A DNA stretch of 42,421 bases from Actinomadura livida (GCF_014648675.1 NZ_BMRO01000005.1:1-42421), one strand, 5' to 3'; positions 15,633 to 22,727 are shown, counted from the first letter of the stretch. Program-made: numbers and translations. Notes: generated from the letters alone by a model not told the origin.

Positions 15633-15741
15633 GCAGAGCCGGAGGCGCGGGGCCAGGTCCGTCCCTCCCACACGCGTGACCTGCTGGGGGAAACGGGGGC
15701 GATCACGCGACGGACCGTCCTCGCCGCGCCGCCGGCTCTGC
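15633..15741. repeat. nested inverted repeat between paralogous small genes
   Basis: Outer 18-bp arms at 15633-15650 and 15724-15741 pair with one mismatch. Inside them GGTCCGTC (15656-15663) pairs with GACGGACC (15709-15716). The two-tier architecture is like that of the larger hairpin at 19573-19726. It may be a terminator/attenuator or a single-strand origin-like structure. Confidence 0.6.
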
Positions 15742-15785
15742 CGTTCAATGCGCTATGGCCAGCCCCTCGGGCCAGCCGCACAGCG

Positions 15786-16079
15786 CTAGTCGAAGTGGTC
15801 GTTCGCCGAGCCGTTGAGCTGCCCGGCCTGTGCGGTCACAAAGCGAGCTACCTTGCCCGCCGCGCCCGCCACGTCATCGACCGGGTGCTTGCTGTCGTCG
15901 CGTCGCCAGGTGAACGTCCGGCCCGAGGCCCCGACGAACACCCACACGAACAGGCCCGGATTAGCAGTAGCCACCAGCAGCCCCGGCATTGCCTCATCCA
16001 GCCGGACGGCCAGGCCCAGACCCAGGAGGGAGGCCCGCAGATCAGCCAGAAGCCGCAACTCGACATCCCGCGCGTTCAC
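15786..16079 (-). CDS. small AICE protein, paralogue of the gene at 15306
   Basis: A 97-residue protein beginning at GTG (NARDVELRLLADLRASL) and ending GQLNGSANDHFD. It shares its layout and several blocks with the 100-residue protein downstream, notably AMPGLLV, WRRDDSKHPVDDVAGAA and the closing helix. The GTG overlaps the stop of the preceding zinc-finger-like gene as GTGA, which fixes the start. No membrane segment or catalytic motif is seen. The function is unknown; the duplication suggests two subunits of one complex or two specificities. Confidence 0.65.
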   Translation of the reverse strand: MNARDVELRLLADLRASLLGLGLAVRLDEAMPGLLVATANPGLFVWVFVGASGRTFTWRRDDSKHPVDDVAGAAGKVARFVTAQAGQLNGSANDHFD

Positions 16080-16249
16080 GACCCCGCACCATCCCGCCGC
16101 CCGGACGCACGACCCGACCCCAGACAGTCAGGGCAGGAGTCCCGACGACTGTCAGCCGGAACGCCCGCCACGTGCCCCGGCGTCAACGTCCGCCGCGCCA
16201 CACGCCGCTTGAACCCGCGGCCCCTGCAAGAGGTGCAATCGCTCGCCAT
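16076..16249 (-). CDS. small zinc-binding-type protein with two CxxCxGxG motifs
   Basis: A 57-residue protein with CTSCRGRG near the start and CPDCLGSG near residues 40-47. This is a pair of DnaJ-type CxxCxGxG half-sites that together can bind one zinc ion. The linker is basic (FKRRVARRTLTPG). It may act as a small chaperone-like or nucleic-acid-binding accessory; this is inference. ATG at 16249 is preferred; an upstream GTG at 16273 is possible. It overlaps the next gene by four bases. Confidence 0.6.
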   Translation of the reverse strand: MASDCTSCRGRGFKRRVARRTLTPGHVAGVPADSRRDSCPDCLGSGRASGRRDGAGS

Positions 16250-16398
16250 GACGACACCGTGCCAACAAGTCACGTTGCGTCACGACGCCGTGATCATCTC
16301 GTCTCGCACATCAACGTCTTACAACCGTCTCGACTTTGTCTCGTCTTCAACGTCACGCCGCGCCTAGCCTGGTGAACGTCGACCAGAGAGGACGGCCG

Positions 16399-17283
16399 GT
16401 GTCTCCCCAACCGATCCTGCTGCAAGTCGTGATCCGCCAGCACCGCCTACAGCGGTACGGCATGTTCCAGGCCGCCTACAACGAGGCCGCCAAGAAGGTC
16501 TCGCCCGAGCTGGCGGGCACCGCACCGAGCCGCGCCCAGCTCCACCGCTGGACGTCCGGGGAACTCAAACGCCTTCCCTACACAGATCACTGCCGGGTCC
16601 TGGAGGCGATGTTCCCCGAGTGGACGGCCGACGAGCTGTTCGCCCCATGTCCGCCTCACGTCCTGGCGCACGAGCCCGCCGCCCATACCCGCAGCGACGA
16701 GCGCGCCGACCTTGAGTCGACCGCCGACCGAGTAGGCCCCAACCCCTACGCCGACGTCACCGCTGTGTTCGCCACCCGCGCCGAGTTCTCATTCGCACAC
16801 CCGCCGCACGCCCTACTCGACGGCGCGAGCAGCATCCGGGCCGCCGGCCTCTCCCTCAACATGCTGTGCCAGCAGTACCCCGACCAGCGTCTCTACCGGC
16901 TCATCGAAGACGGCGCCACCTTGCAAGCCCTGTTCCTGGACCCCGAAGGGGAGGCCATCCGAGCCCGCGAACAGGAAGAGGGCTACACGGACAACCACCT
17001 GACGACCCTCACCCGCCTGAACATCGAGGTCCTGACGCGCCTACGCAAGCGCCTCTCGCCCGAGGCCCAAGACCGGCTGTCCGTCGCCGTCTATGACGAG
17101 ACGATCCGGTTCAACATCACGCTCATCAACGACAAGCTATGCGTGATGCAGCCCTACCTACCGAACGCCCGCGGAGTCGACTCGCCCACGTTCCTCGCCG
17201 AGCGCAACTCGACCGGCACCGGCCTGTATGGGACGTTCGAAGAGATCTTCACCGCGCTATGGGAACGAGGCCGAACCGTATGA
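16399..17283 (+). CDS. helix-turn-helix regulator with DUF5919-type C-terminal domain
   Basis: A 294-residue protein. The first ~90 residues (IRQHRLQRYGMFQAAYNEAAKKV, PSRAQLHRWTSGELKRLPYTDHCRVLEAMFPEWTADELF) match the N-terminal Xre-like DNA-binding region common on actinomycete elements. The C-terminal ~140 residues (EFSFAHPPHALLDGASSIRAAGLSLNMLCQQYPD..., ERNSTGTGLYGTFEEIF) match DUF5919, probably a ligand- or effector-sensing domain. GTG at 16399 is preferred because AGAGGA lies six bases upstream; GTG at 16372 is the alternative. Its stop overlaps the start of the inositol-monophosphatase gene (ATGA), so the two are a coupled cargo pair, divergent from the core operon. Confidence 0.8.
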   Translation: MSPQPILLQVVIRQHRLQRYGMFQAAYNEAAKKVSPELAGTAPSRAQLHRWTSGELKRLPYTDHCRVLEAMFPEWTADELFAPCPPHVLAHEPAAHTRSDERADLESTADRVGPNPYADVTAVFATRAEFSFAHPPHALLDGASSIRAAGLSLNMLCQQYPDQRLYRLIEDGATLQALFLDPEGEAIRAREQEEGYTDNHLTTLTRLNIEVLTRLRKRLSPEAQDRLSVAVYDETIRFNITLINDKLCVMQPYLPNARGVDSPTFLAERNSTGTGLYGTFEEIFTALWERGRTV

Positions 17284-18086
17284 CCGACGCACCCACCGCA
17301 CTCCTACCCGTCGCACTCCGAGCAGCGGAGATAGCCAGCGACCTAGTGCGCACGCGCGTCCCCGGCCTGCTCACCGCCAAGGGTGACCGCGACATGGCCA
17401 GCGAAGTTGACTACGCCGTAGAACGCGCGGTCCGCGACTACCTTAAAGAGCGAACCCCGGACATCGCCATACTCGGCGAAGAAGAAGGCATCAGCGGAGA
17501 CACTGCTGGCGACCTCATGTGGGCCATCGATCCGGTAGACGGCACCGCCAACTTCGTTCGCAACATCCCGCTCTGCGGATTCTCACTCGGCCTGATCGAA
17601 CGGGGCCGCCCCGTGGTGGGCGTCATCGACCTACCGTTCCTAGGCACCCGCTACCACGCAGCCCAGCACACCGGCGCCTACCTCGAAGACCGCCGCATAC
17701 AAGCCAGCATGACCACCGACCTCAAAGACGCCATCGTTGCCATCGGTGACTATGCCGTAGGCGAGGGAGCCGAAGCCAAGAACCGCCAACGCATCGCCCT
17801 AACCGAACGCCTAGCCGCCAACGTCCAACGAATCCGCATGCTCGGCTCAGCCGCTATAGATCTCGCATGGGTAGCCGAAGGCAAGCTAGACGCGAGCATC
17901 ACGCTCTCAAACAAGCCATGGGACACAGCCGCCGGCGTCATCATCGCCCGGGAAGCAGGAGCCATGGTCATCGACAAGGATGGCACAGACCACACCTTGA
18001 AGTCAGCGGCAACGATTGCGACTACGTCAACTCTAGCTAATGCCTTTCTCGACCATATAAGCTATTGCATATTCGGTGTGAGTTGA
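17280..18086 (+). CDS. inositol monophosphatase-family phosphatase
   Basis: A 268-residue Mg-dependent sugar- or nucleotide-phosphate phosphatase of the IMPase/CysQ/FBPase fold. Metal-binding motifs are complete: GEEEG (66-70), the DPVDGT loop (D84-T89) followed by ANF, and KPWDTAAG with D215. The substrate could be inositol phosphate, 3'-phosphoadenosine 5'-phosphate or another small phosphate. Translation is coupled to the DUF5919 regulator by a 4-base overlap. Base composition drops toward AT at the 3' end (…DHISYCIFGVS), the first sign of the low-GC segment that follows. The gene is absent from minimal pSAM2-type elements, so it is cargo. Confidence 0.88.
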   Translation: MTDAPTALLPVALRAAEIASDLVRTRVPGLLTAKGDRDMASEVDYAVERAVRDYLKERTPDIAILGEEEGISGDTAGDLMWAIDPVDGTANFVRNIPLCGFSLGLIERGRPVVGVIDLPFLGTRYHAAQHTGAYLEDRRIQASMTTDLKDAIVAIGDYAVGEGAEAKNRQRIALTERLAANVQRIRMLGSAAIDLAWVAEGKLDASITLSNKPWDTAAGVIIAREAGAMVIDKDGTDHTLKSAATIATTSTLANAFLDHISYCIFGVS

Positions 18087-18093
18087 CGGCCAT

Positions 18094-18900
18094 TTATGGT
18101 GAGAAAATCAGAGCGCCTTCGAAGCCGGGACAATCAACCACAGTTGGCCGCCCTCCGTCGGCTGCAGAGCAGCGATTTCTGATCGTCAATGCGTACATAT
18201 GCATTCCATGTAGACAGTAATAGAAAACCTCTTCATCGATCTGAACTTGATCACCGGTTTCGTAGCCTAGCCAAGGGCAACTGTCAACAAGACGTCGATC
18301 CACAACCCCCGCCCTGTGTACGATTACATTGCGTAGTTGCTGGCTCTGGAAAAGGGACCTCTTTACTCGCGGATCTACAACCCCGCCGAGTCCGATCGCC
18401 TCCAGGAGGGGCTCGTACTTAGTGACGCCGCTCTTCAGGTCGACCTTCAGGTCTCGCTGCAACTCCGTAACGATCAGTCGCGCCCGTTCGTCCTCGCTCA
18501 ATTGAATAAATTCACCCAGAGGAATCTTTATCTTCGAGATGGGAGACGTCTTAGTGATATCGGGCTTGTATTTGATCCAACTTTCTACCAGATCTTCAAT
18601 AAGTGCTTCTAGTGACCCCCATGCTCCTACTAGTGCATGTGCGTGAAGTAGTGGAAACCCCTTCTCTTTCTCCTTTTGGGCTAGATCTGCTTTTCTTTTG
18701 GCGTCGGCAACTCTCTTTGCTTTGCCTTCGTCTGCATCGTCGAAAATTGCATCAAAAAGTTCGGGTCGCAAAATGAGCCCATGAAACCCTTCATGTGTGA
18801 GATGTATGAGATTCTCAATGTCCGCACTTTGTTTAGAGTAGCGACTAAAGGGCTTTTGCCATATGCGCCGATTGCGTTCGGAGGGTGACTCGATCGACAT
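18094..18900 (-). CDS. HEPN-domain protein, candidate defence or abortive-infection RNase
   Basis: A 268-residue mostly helical protein with a charged coiled segment (AKRVADAKRKADLAQKEKEKG, about 61-81), then AHALVGAWGSLEALIEDLVESWIKY. The HEPN active-site pattern R-x4-H appears as LRNVIVHRAG (R190, H195). HEPN proteins are commonly metal-independent RNases in toxin-antitoxin, Abi and CRISPR systems; RNase activity here is inference. GC content and codon use are clearly lower than in neighbours, pointing to recent acquisition. It is convergent with the phosphatase gene, only seven bases apart. No separate antitoxin gene is obvious; the upstream side (18901-19273) holds none. Confidence 0.7.
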   Translation of the reverse strand: MSIESPSERNRRIWQKPFSRYSKQSADIENLIHLTHEGFHGLILRPELFDAIFDDADEGKAKRVADAKRKADLAQKEKEKGFPLLHAHALVGAWGSLEALIEDLVESWIKYKPDITKTSPISKIKIPLGEFIQLSEDERARLIVTELQRDLKVDLKSGVTKYEPLLEAIGLGGVVDPRVKRSLFQSQQLRNVIVHRAGVVDRRLVDSCPWLGYETGDQVQIDEEVFYYCLHGMHMYALTIRNRCSAADGGRPTVVDCPGFEGALIFSP

Positions 18901-19273
18901 GTATCGATCGTACGCTCACTACGCCTGTGGCTGAAGTAGATTTAGGCTCCCAGCCCAGAGCGGATCACTGCGAGTCGGTTGTTGCTCAGAGGCTTGCCGA
19001 ATTGGGCTGTTTAGGATCAAGGGGCGGCGGCGCTCAGGCCGCTGCGCGGCCCCGCGCCTGGCCGCCCGGAGCGTGCGGCGTGGGCGCCGGTCACCGGACG
19101 GCCGCGCCGGGCCGCGCGTCCTGCCACCGCCGCCCCGTCCGCCAGGTGCCGGCGGTCAACGGGTCCGCGCCGCCGACCCGTACCCTTGTTGGTGTCCCAC
19201 CGGGGCTACCTGGCCCGTCCACGCGTCATACTCTGGTTCCGGCCGAGCCGATCTATGGACAAGGGCCGATGCG
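18901..19273. other. intergenic region within the element
   Basis: About 370 bases between the divergent HEPN and IF2_N-like genes. The first 120 bases are of mixed composition and the rest is extremely GC-rich. No gene is supported. The region must contain both promoters, but I cannot place them confidently. Confidence 0.45.
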
Positions 19274-19435
19274 ATGACCATGCGTATCTACGAACTCGCA
19301 AAGGAACTCGACGTCGAGATCAGGGTAGTCATGAACACCATGCATGAGCTCGGCCTGTTTATACGCAGTGCGGCATCGTCCATCGCACCAGAAGAAGAGA
19401 AGCAGATCCGCGAAAAGCTTCACCGTGATCCGTGA
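19274..19435 (+). CDS. free-standing IF-2 N-terminal (IF2_N) domain protein
   Basis: A 53-residue protein, MRIYELAKELDVEIRVVMNTMHELGLFI followed by RSAASSIAPEEEKQIREKL. This matches the IF2_N module found at the extreme N-terminus of actinobacterial translation initiation factor IF-2 (pattern RVYELAKELGV…LxxLGEFVKSASS…). Here it stands alone, with no GTPase domain in any frame. AAGGG lies eight bases before the ATG at 19274; ATG at 19280 is possible. It could bind what IF2_N binds and so modulate host translation, or serve as a DNA-binding adaptor; both are inference. It lies near the right end of the element. Confidence 0.75.
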   Translation: MTMRIYELAKELDVEIRVVMNTMHELGLFIRSAASSIAPEEEKQIREKLHRDP

Positions 19436-19572
19436 CAAGGGCCAGGGTGCGCATCGCCGCCCGACTACCGGCTGACCGCGAGGGCTGCGGCTCCAACACG
19501 CCTCCGGCGGGGGCCTCCGACTCCGGGAAGCTCAGCCTGAGCCTTGACGGTCACCGTGGGTTGGGTGGGAAG
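19436..19572. other. non-coding stretch before the large hairpin
   Basis: No gene is seen. GGGAAGCTCAG near 19514 is an extra copy of the end of the outer hairpin arm at 19573-19726. Confidence 0.4.
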
Positions 19573-19726
19573 CCTGAGCTTCCCGTCTGCCGCCGTCCCG
19601 ATCAGTGATCTACCAGACCAGGGCCAGGGGGCCAAGGTCGTTCGTCCGGTAGGGCGCTCCACCTTGGCCCCCTGGCCCTGGCCCGGCAGCGCGGAGCGCG
19701 GGACGACGGCAGACGGGAAGCTCAGG
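19573..19726. repeat. 154-bp nested hairpin/cruciform near the right end of the element
   Basis: Outer arms of 28 bases (19573-19600 and 19699-19726) pair with a single mismatch. Inner arms of 21 bases (19618-19638 and 19661-19681) pair perfectly. The two segments between outer and inner arms are each exactly 17 bases, and the central loop is 22 bases. Such structures serve as origins, transfer loci or nested protein-binding sites in mobile elements; which applies here is unknown. Confidence 0.85.
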
Positions 19727-19763
19727 CGGGGTGAGTGGTGCGGAGTGGTCGCCAAGCCAAGGG

Positions 19764-19785
19764 CGTGCCCGTTGCGTGCCCGATC
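19764..19785 (+). repeat. 22-bp direct repeat, right copy (possible Int arm site)
   Basis: Identical to 8538-8559 and in the same orientation, about 95 bases inside the right att site. Confidence 0.5.
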
Positions 19786-19880
19786 CCAAGGTGATCAAGG
19801 GGGACTCGCGGTCACCAGCGGGGTGATCGTTGGGGAGGACCAGGTCAGCGGGTTGCCAGGTCGGGCGGGAGGTTCATGAT

Positions 19881-19931
19881 CGGCTTTGCAAGCCGGGTGT
19901 CAGGGGTTCGAATCCCCTAGGCTCCACCAGC
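19881..19931 (+). repeat. right attachment site (att), 51-bp direct repeat
   Basis: An exact copy of 8418-8468. It contains only the 3' half of tRNA-Ala, so it is not a functional tRNA. It is the original chromosomal tRNA end displaced by integration. Confidence 0.95.
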
Positions 19932-19935
19932 GAAG

Positions 19936-19966
19936 ACGCCCCCGTCCGGATCTTGGACGGGGGCGT
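19936..19966 (+). terminator. original terminator of tRNA-Ala, displaced by the element
   Basis: A perfect 12-bp stem (ACGCCCCCGTCC / GGACGGGGGCGT) with a 7-base loop, directly after the right att copy. Confidence 0.75.
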
Positions 19967-19974
19967 TCGGGCCA

Positions 19975-20255
19975 TTAACGGGCCATTAGGCCACCGGGAC
20001 GAGCACGCCGCTAGGCCCGTCACCGTCACCGCCGTGCCGCTCCGCTCCGCTTTGATCTTGTCGTTGAGCGCGTCAGCGATCACCGATCGACCCCGCCTCT
20101 GAGGTGGCGTGCTCCCTGGACGCGGTCAACACCAGGGGGAGCAGTGGACCAAGCGCCTCAGCCATCCTGGTCGCGCGGTCACTCGCATGGCCCCATGCGC
20201 TGTTTGAGTTCGGGGGGAGCTCCGCGCCCGCGATCACGAGGGCGTATGCCGAGCC
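19975..20255 (-). pseudogene. decayed integrase fragment of an older element
   Basis: On the minus strand, pieces of an integrase C-terminus are readable in shifting frames: YALVIAGAELP, then PELKQRMG, GHASDRA, HATSE, and VIADALNDKIKAE, ending in LMAR and a stop at 19975. They align in order with the same part of the intact integrase (AAIAGATLPELKERMGHASDRA…HATDERHREIADTL). At least three frameshifts and loss of the catalytic Tyr region show it is dead. Its location just outside the right att site means another element once occupied the same tRNA-Ala. Confidence 0.8.
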
Positions 20256-20502
20256 CCCTGAAACCAGTCAGCCCACGTCCCGTACTCCAGAGACTCGTCA
20301 AGCAGGGGCTCACCGACATCGAACACCACAGCGCGGATCACGTTGCCAGATGGCGATCAGGATCAAGTCGTACTCGGTCCCACGCCGGTCGAGCACGACA
20401 CCACCAACCAAATGGAGCAGGGGCCTCGCGTCTTCAAGGCGCCTGCTACGCCGATCGCCTGCGGCGACCGGCTTCGGGCTGTGCGTTTGGGACAATTCGC
20501 GG

Positions 20503-21093
20503 ATGACCAGCCCGCAGGAGGACGCGCCGCAGGGACATGACCCATGGCGGTCACCTCGAGCGGGATATGTGGTTCCTGCAGCGTCGCGGCGGTCTCGTCA
20601 TCGTGGTCTCGCCGGCGTGGTGGTGTCTACGCTCGTACTCGCACTGTTGGCTATCGGCGCCAGATGGGCGCTTTCGGGCGGGCTGTATGGGTGTACCGAC
20701 CGCGACGAGCGGCTTGCATCCACTCTGGTTCGATCGGACGTTCTGAGGCTGCATCCTCGTGGTGCCACACTCCAGGACCAATACTCTGGCTGTGATGAGG
20801 ACGACGGCTTTGCCTACGCCGGGCGCCAGTATCGCCCTACATCCAATGAGGAGAGCATCCTCGCCTTTTATCGAACTCGGGCGCTGGTGGCCGGGTGGAA
20901 GCTGTTGAAGGAGAACGCGACGCCGGTTCCTCCGGAGGGGTTGGTAGGGTCGGCGACGCGTCTCTGCTTCACCAAGGCCCTCAACGATGTGACCGGCTAT
21001 CTATCCGTGTGGTTTCCCAGCGACTTCGGTGACAACACCACCTACTTCGGTGTCGAGGTGACAGCTAGTCACGACGGATCGGCGTGGTGCTGA
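20503..21093 (+). CDS. membrane-anchored extracytoplasmic protein, function unknown
   Basis: A 196-residue protein. A short cytoplasmic part with basic residues (RRSRHRG) is followed by one hydrophobic segment near residues 36-58 (LAGVVVSTLVLALLAIGARWALSGG) and an extracytoplasmic domain with four or more cysteines (YGCTDRDERLAS, YSGCDEDDG, LCFTKAL, SAWC). This suggests disulfides. A -10-like ACAAT ends about eight bases before the ATG at 20503 and no ribosome-binding site is seen, so the transcript may be leaderless. The family resembles small actinomycete exported proteins of unknown role. It lies in ordinary host DNA outside the integrated element. Confidence 0.7.
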   Translation: MTSPQEDAPQGHDPWRSPRAGYVVPAASRRSRHRGLAGVVVSTLVLALLAIGARWALSGGLYGCTDRDERLASTLVRSDVLRLHPRGATLQDQYSGCDEDDGFAYAGRQYRPTSNEESILAFYRTRALVAGWKLLKENATPVPPEGLVGSATRLCFTKALNDVTGYLSVWFPSDFGDNTTYFGVEVTASHDGSAWC

Positions 21094-21173
21094 GGTCCCT
21101 CCGTCGGCCAAGCCAGGCGGGAGCGACGTGGCCACCCCAATGGAACGCCTTAGCGGGCACTCCGGCGCTGCGG

Positions 21174-21485
21174 TCAGGAGCGAGTTAGTGCCCATGTGGT
21201 TTCGAAGATCTGGGCAGTGATGCGTTCTAGGCCCCAGGCCTCCGGATCCATTTCGCCCTCGGCTAGGAACCCGTGTTCGTCCTCCAGGTGTTGCCAGCTG
21301 TACCGCAGAACCCTGCCGGTGTCTTCGACTTCGATGTGGCGGATGGGCCAGTGTGCCCCTTGATCGATGATCGTTTCGAACAGGAAGAGCCGGTCATCTA
21401 CCTCATCGTGTCGACCACGCCAGTGGTGGGTCGCTCGACCCGACTCGGCGAGCGCCCTAATCGCTGGGCCGCGCTGGTCCCTCAT
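21174..21485 (-). CDS. hypothetical protein
   Basis: A 103-residue soluble acidic protein (MRDQRGPAIRALAESG, RLFLFETIIDQGAHWPIRHIEVEDTGRVLRYSWQHLEDEHGFLAEGEMDPEAWGLERITAQIFETTWALT). The alternating strands and the aromatic end recall small immunity-type proteins, but I cannot assign a family. A GTG 15 bases upstream (21500) is an alternative start; neither has a clear ribosome-binding site. It is convergent with the preceding membrane protein. Confidence 0.6.
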   Translation of the reverse strand: MRDQRGPAIRALAESGRATHHWRGRHDEVDDRLFLFETIIDQGAHWPIRHIEVEDTGRVLRYSWQHLEDEHGFLAEGEMDPEAWGLERITAQIFETTWALTRS

Positions 21486-21631
21486 TACCGGCCACTGCAC
21501 GGCAGGAGCTTACGGCACGCCCTCAGTGGGCAGCTGGTTACGGATGAAAGTGGCGTTGGCATGGCGGGCGTTCAGGGCCCGATCGTTGCAGCGTGGGGCG
21601 TTGTGGGGTGGGGGCTTCTAGGTTTGGACGG

Positions 21632-21955
21632 TCACGGTGGTGGGGTTGTGAGAGTGAGTGTGAATGCTGGGCCGGGTTCGGTGGGGGTCCAGCCGCTGGC
21701 CAGGGCCTGGCGGATTGCCTTGGATACCGTTCGAGGCAGAACTGCACCGGTGGGCAGAAGGAGTAGCCAGTTGCTTGGGTGGGCGCAGGGTAGGGAGACG
21801 ACCAGCAGTGCGCCCTTTGTATCGGCGGCCTCTACGACGAAGGTCAGGGGAGACTCACCCAAACCTTGGGAGTATGTGGGGCGGCCACGCACCTTCCAGC
21901 GGTAAGTGGATCCGTCCAGGACTATGTGCCGGGACCCCTTCTTTGCCAGAGTCAC
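21632..21955 (-). CDS. conserved hypothetical protein
   Basis: A 107-residue protein beginning at GTG with GGAGG four bases upstream. The pattern KKGSRHIVLDGSTYRWKVRGRPTYSQGLGESPLTFVVE, LLVVSLPCAHPSNWL and VSKAIRQALASGWTP belongs to a recurrent bacterial hypothetical family that I recognise by pattern but for which I know no function. It looks like a small soluble beta-rich domain with a C-terminal helix. No operon partner is clear; the flanking genes are separate small hypotheticals on the same strand. Confidence 0.7.
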   Translation of the reverse strand: MTLAKKGSRHIVLDGSTYRWKVRGRPTYSQGLGESPLTFVVEAADTKGALLVVSLPCAHPSNWLLLLPTGAVLPRTVSKAIRQALASGWTPTEPGPAFTLTLTTPPP

Positions 21956-22040
21956 GGGACCTCCGTCATGTCGTGTTTGCAGGTACTGCTGCAGGGTGGG
22001 CCAGGATCCGGGGCCGGGCTTTGCTCCGCTGATTGCTGGG

Positions 22041-22238
22041 TCAGGGGCGTCCCGATCGCTTCTGGGTGAAGCGGACGGTGTCGATTATGGCTCCGATTAT
22101 GATGCCTGCTATGGCGCCCAGCAGGCCGGTGCCGATTGCGCTGTCGCCGGATTCGTAGCTGTTGCCGAACCATCCCCAGGTTGCTCCCAGGGCCGCGCCT
22201 GCCAGTAGACCGACCAGCCATCCGAAACTCATTCGCAT
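22041..22238 (-). CDS. small glycine-rich membrane protein
   Basis: A 65-residue protein with two hydrophobic Gly/Ala-rich segments: FGWLVGLLAGAALGATWGWFG (about 4-24) and AIGTGLLGAIAGIIIGAIIDTV (about 34-55). The basic tail is RFTQKRSGRP. The GxxxG-rich spacing resembles glycine-zipper membrane proteins. ATG at 22238 or 22232 is equally possible. Function unknown. Confidence 0.6.
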   Translation of the reverse strand: MRMSFGWLVGLLAGAALGATWGWFGNSYESGDSAIGTGLLGAIAGIIIGAIIDTVRFTQKRSGRP

Positions 22239-22332
22239 AGGGAAACCCTCAGACGTCGACGACAAGTTTCCGTGAGTATGCAGAGGTTGTTGATCTTTGT
22301 CGAGTTGGGGGCGGCCGATATTCGGGGTGGGG

Positions 22333-22647
22333 TTACGGGGGTTGGCGGGTTAGGGCTGCGATGGCGTCCACTGTTGTCAGTGGGATGAGTAGGGCGGCGT
22401 CCCAGGTTTCGTCGTCTTGGCCGATCAGGAGGGTTGCCTGGTCGTCGGTGGTCAGTGACCAGAAGACGGGGGTGCCTGCGCAGATGCCCGCTTGTAGGGA
22501 GCGTCGGTTGGGCCAGGTTGCCTCGCGGATCTCGCTTAGGCGGGATAGGTCCTTGAGGGGTGCCCAGACGTGTATCTCCCAAGATTCGGACTGCAGGATT
22601 AGTAGCGGGGTTGGGCCGGCGTCCATGTCCAGGGTCACTTCGACCAT
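22333..22647 (-). CDS. hypothetical protein
   Basis: A 104-residue soluble protein (MVEVTLDMDAGPTPLLILQSESWEIHVWAP, LLIGQDDETWDAALLIPLTTVDAIAALTR). The strands suggest a small beta-rich domain. No family is recognised and no ribosome-binding site is obvious. It faces the small membrane-protein gene at 22728 divergently across about 80 bases. Confidence 0.5.
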   Translation of the reverse strand: MVEVTLDMDAGPTPLLILQSESWEIHVWAPLKDLSRLSEIREATWPNRRSLQAGICAGTPVFWSLTTDDQATLLIGQDDETWDAALLIPLTTVDAIAALTRQPP

Positions 22648-22727
22648 CTGGGGATGGTTGCACAGGGGTGGGCGCCTCTGTGCAGGATTTCCTTTTGGGG
22701 CGGCGCGTGAGGGGGGAGGGTGAGTGT

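Larger units (their letters stand above)
8418..19931. mobile_element. actinomycete integrative and conjugative element (AICE, pSAM2-like) in tRNA-Ala
   Basis: The unit is about 11.46 kb, bounded by 51-bp exact direct repeats, with the integrase next to the intact tRNA end. It carries the AICE core set: tyrosine integrase, small excisionase, RepSA-like rolling-circle initiator, FtsK/SpoIIIE translocase of the TraB type, Pra-like activator and a GntR/UTRA repressor. Core genes overlap by 1-4 bases in one minus-strand operon. Cargo lies at 16399-19435. No frameshift is seen in int, xis, rep or tra, so the element could still be mobile. Confidence 0.95.

Noticed and set aside
19881..19931. Apparent second tRNA-Ala
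   Set aside because: Only the 3' half is present; it is the att repeat, with no 5' acceptor or D arm upstream.
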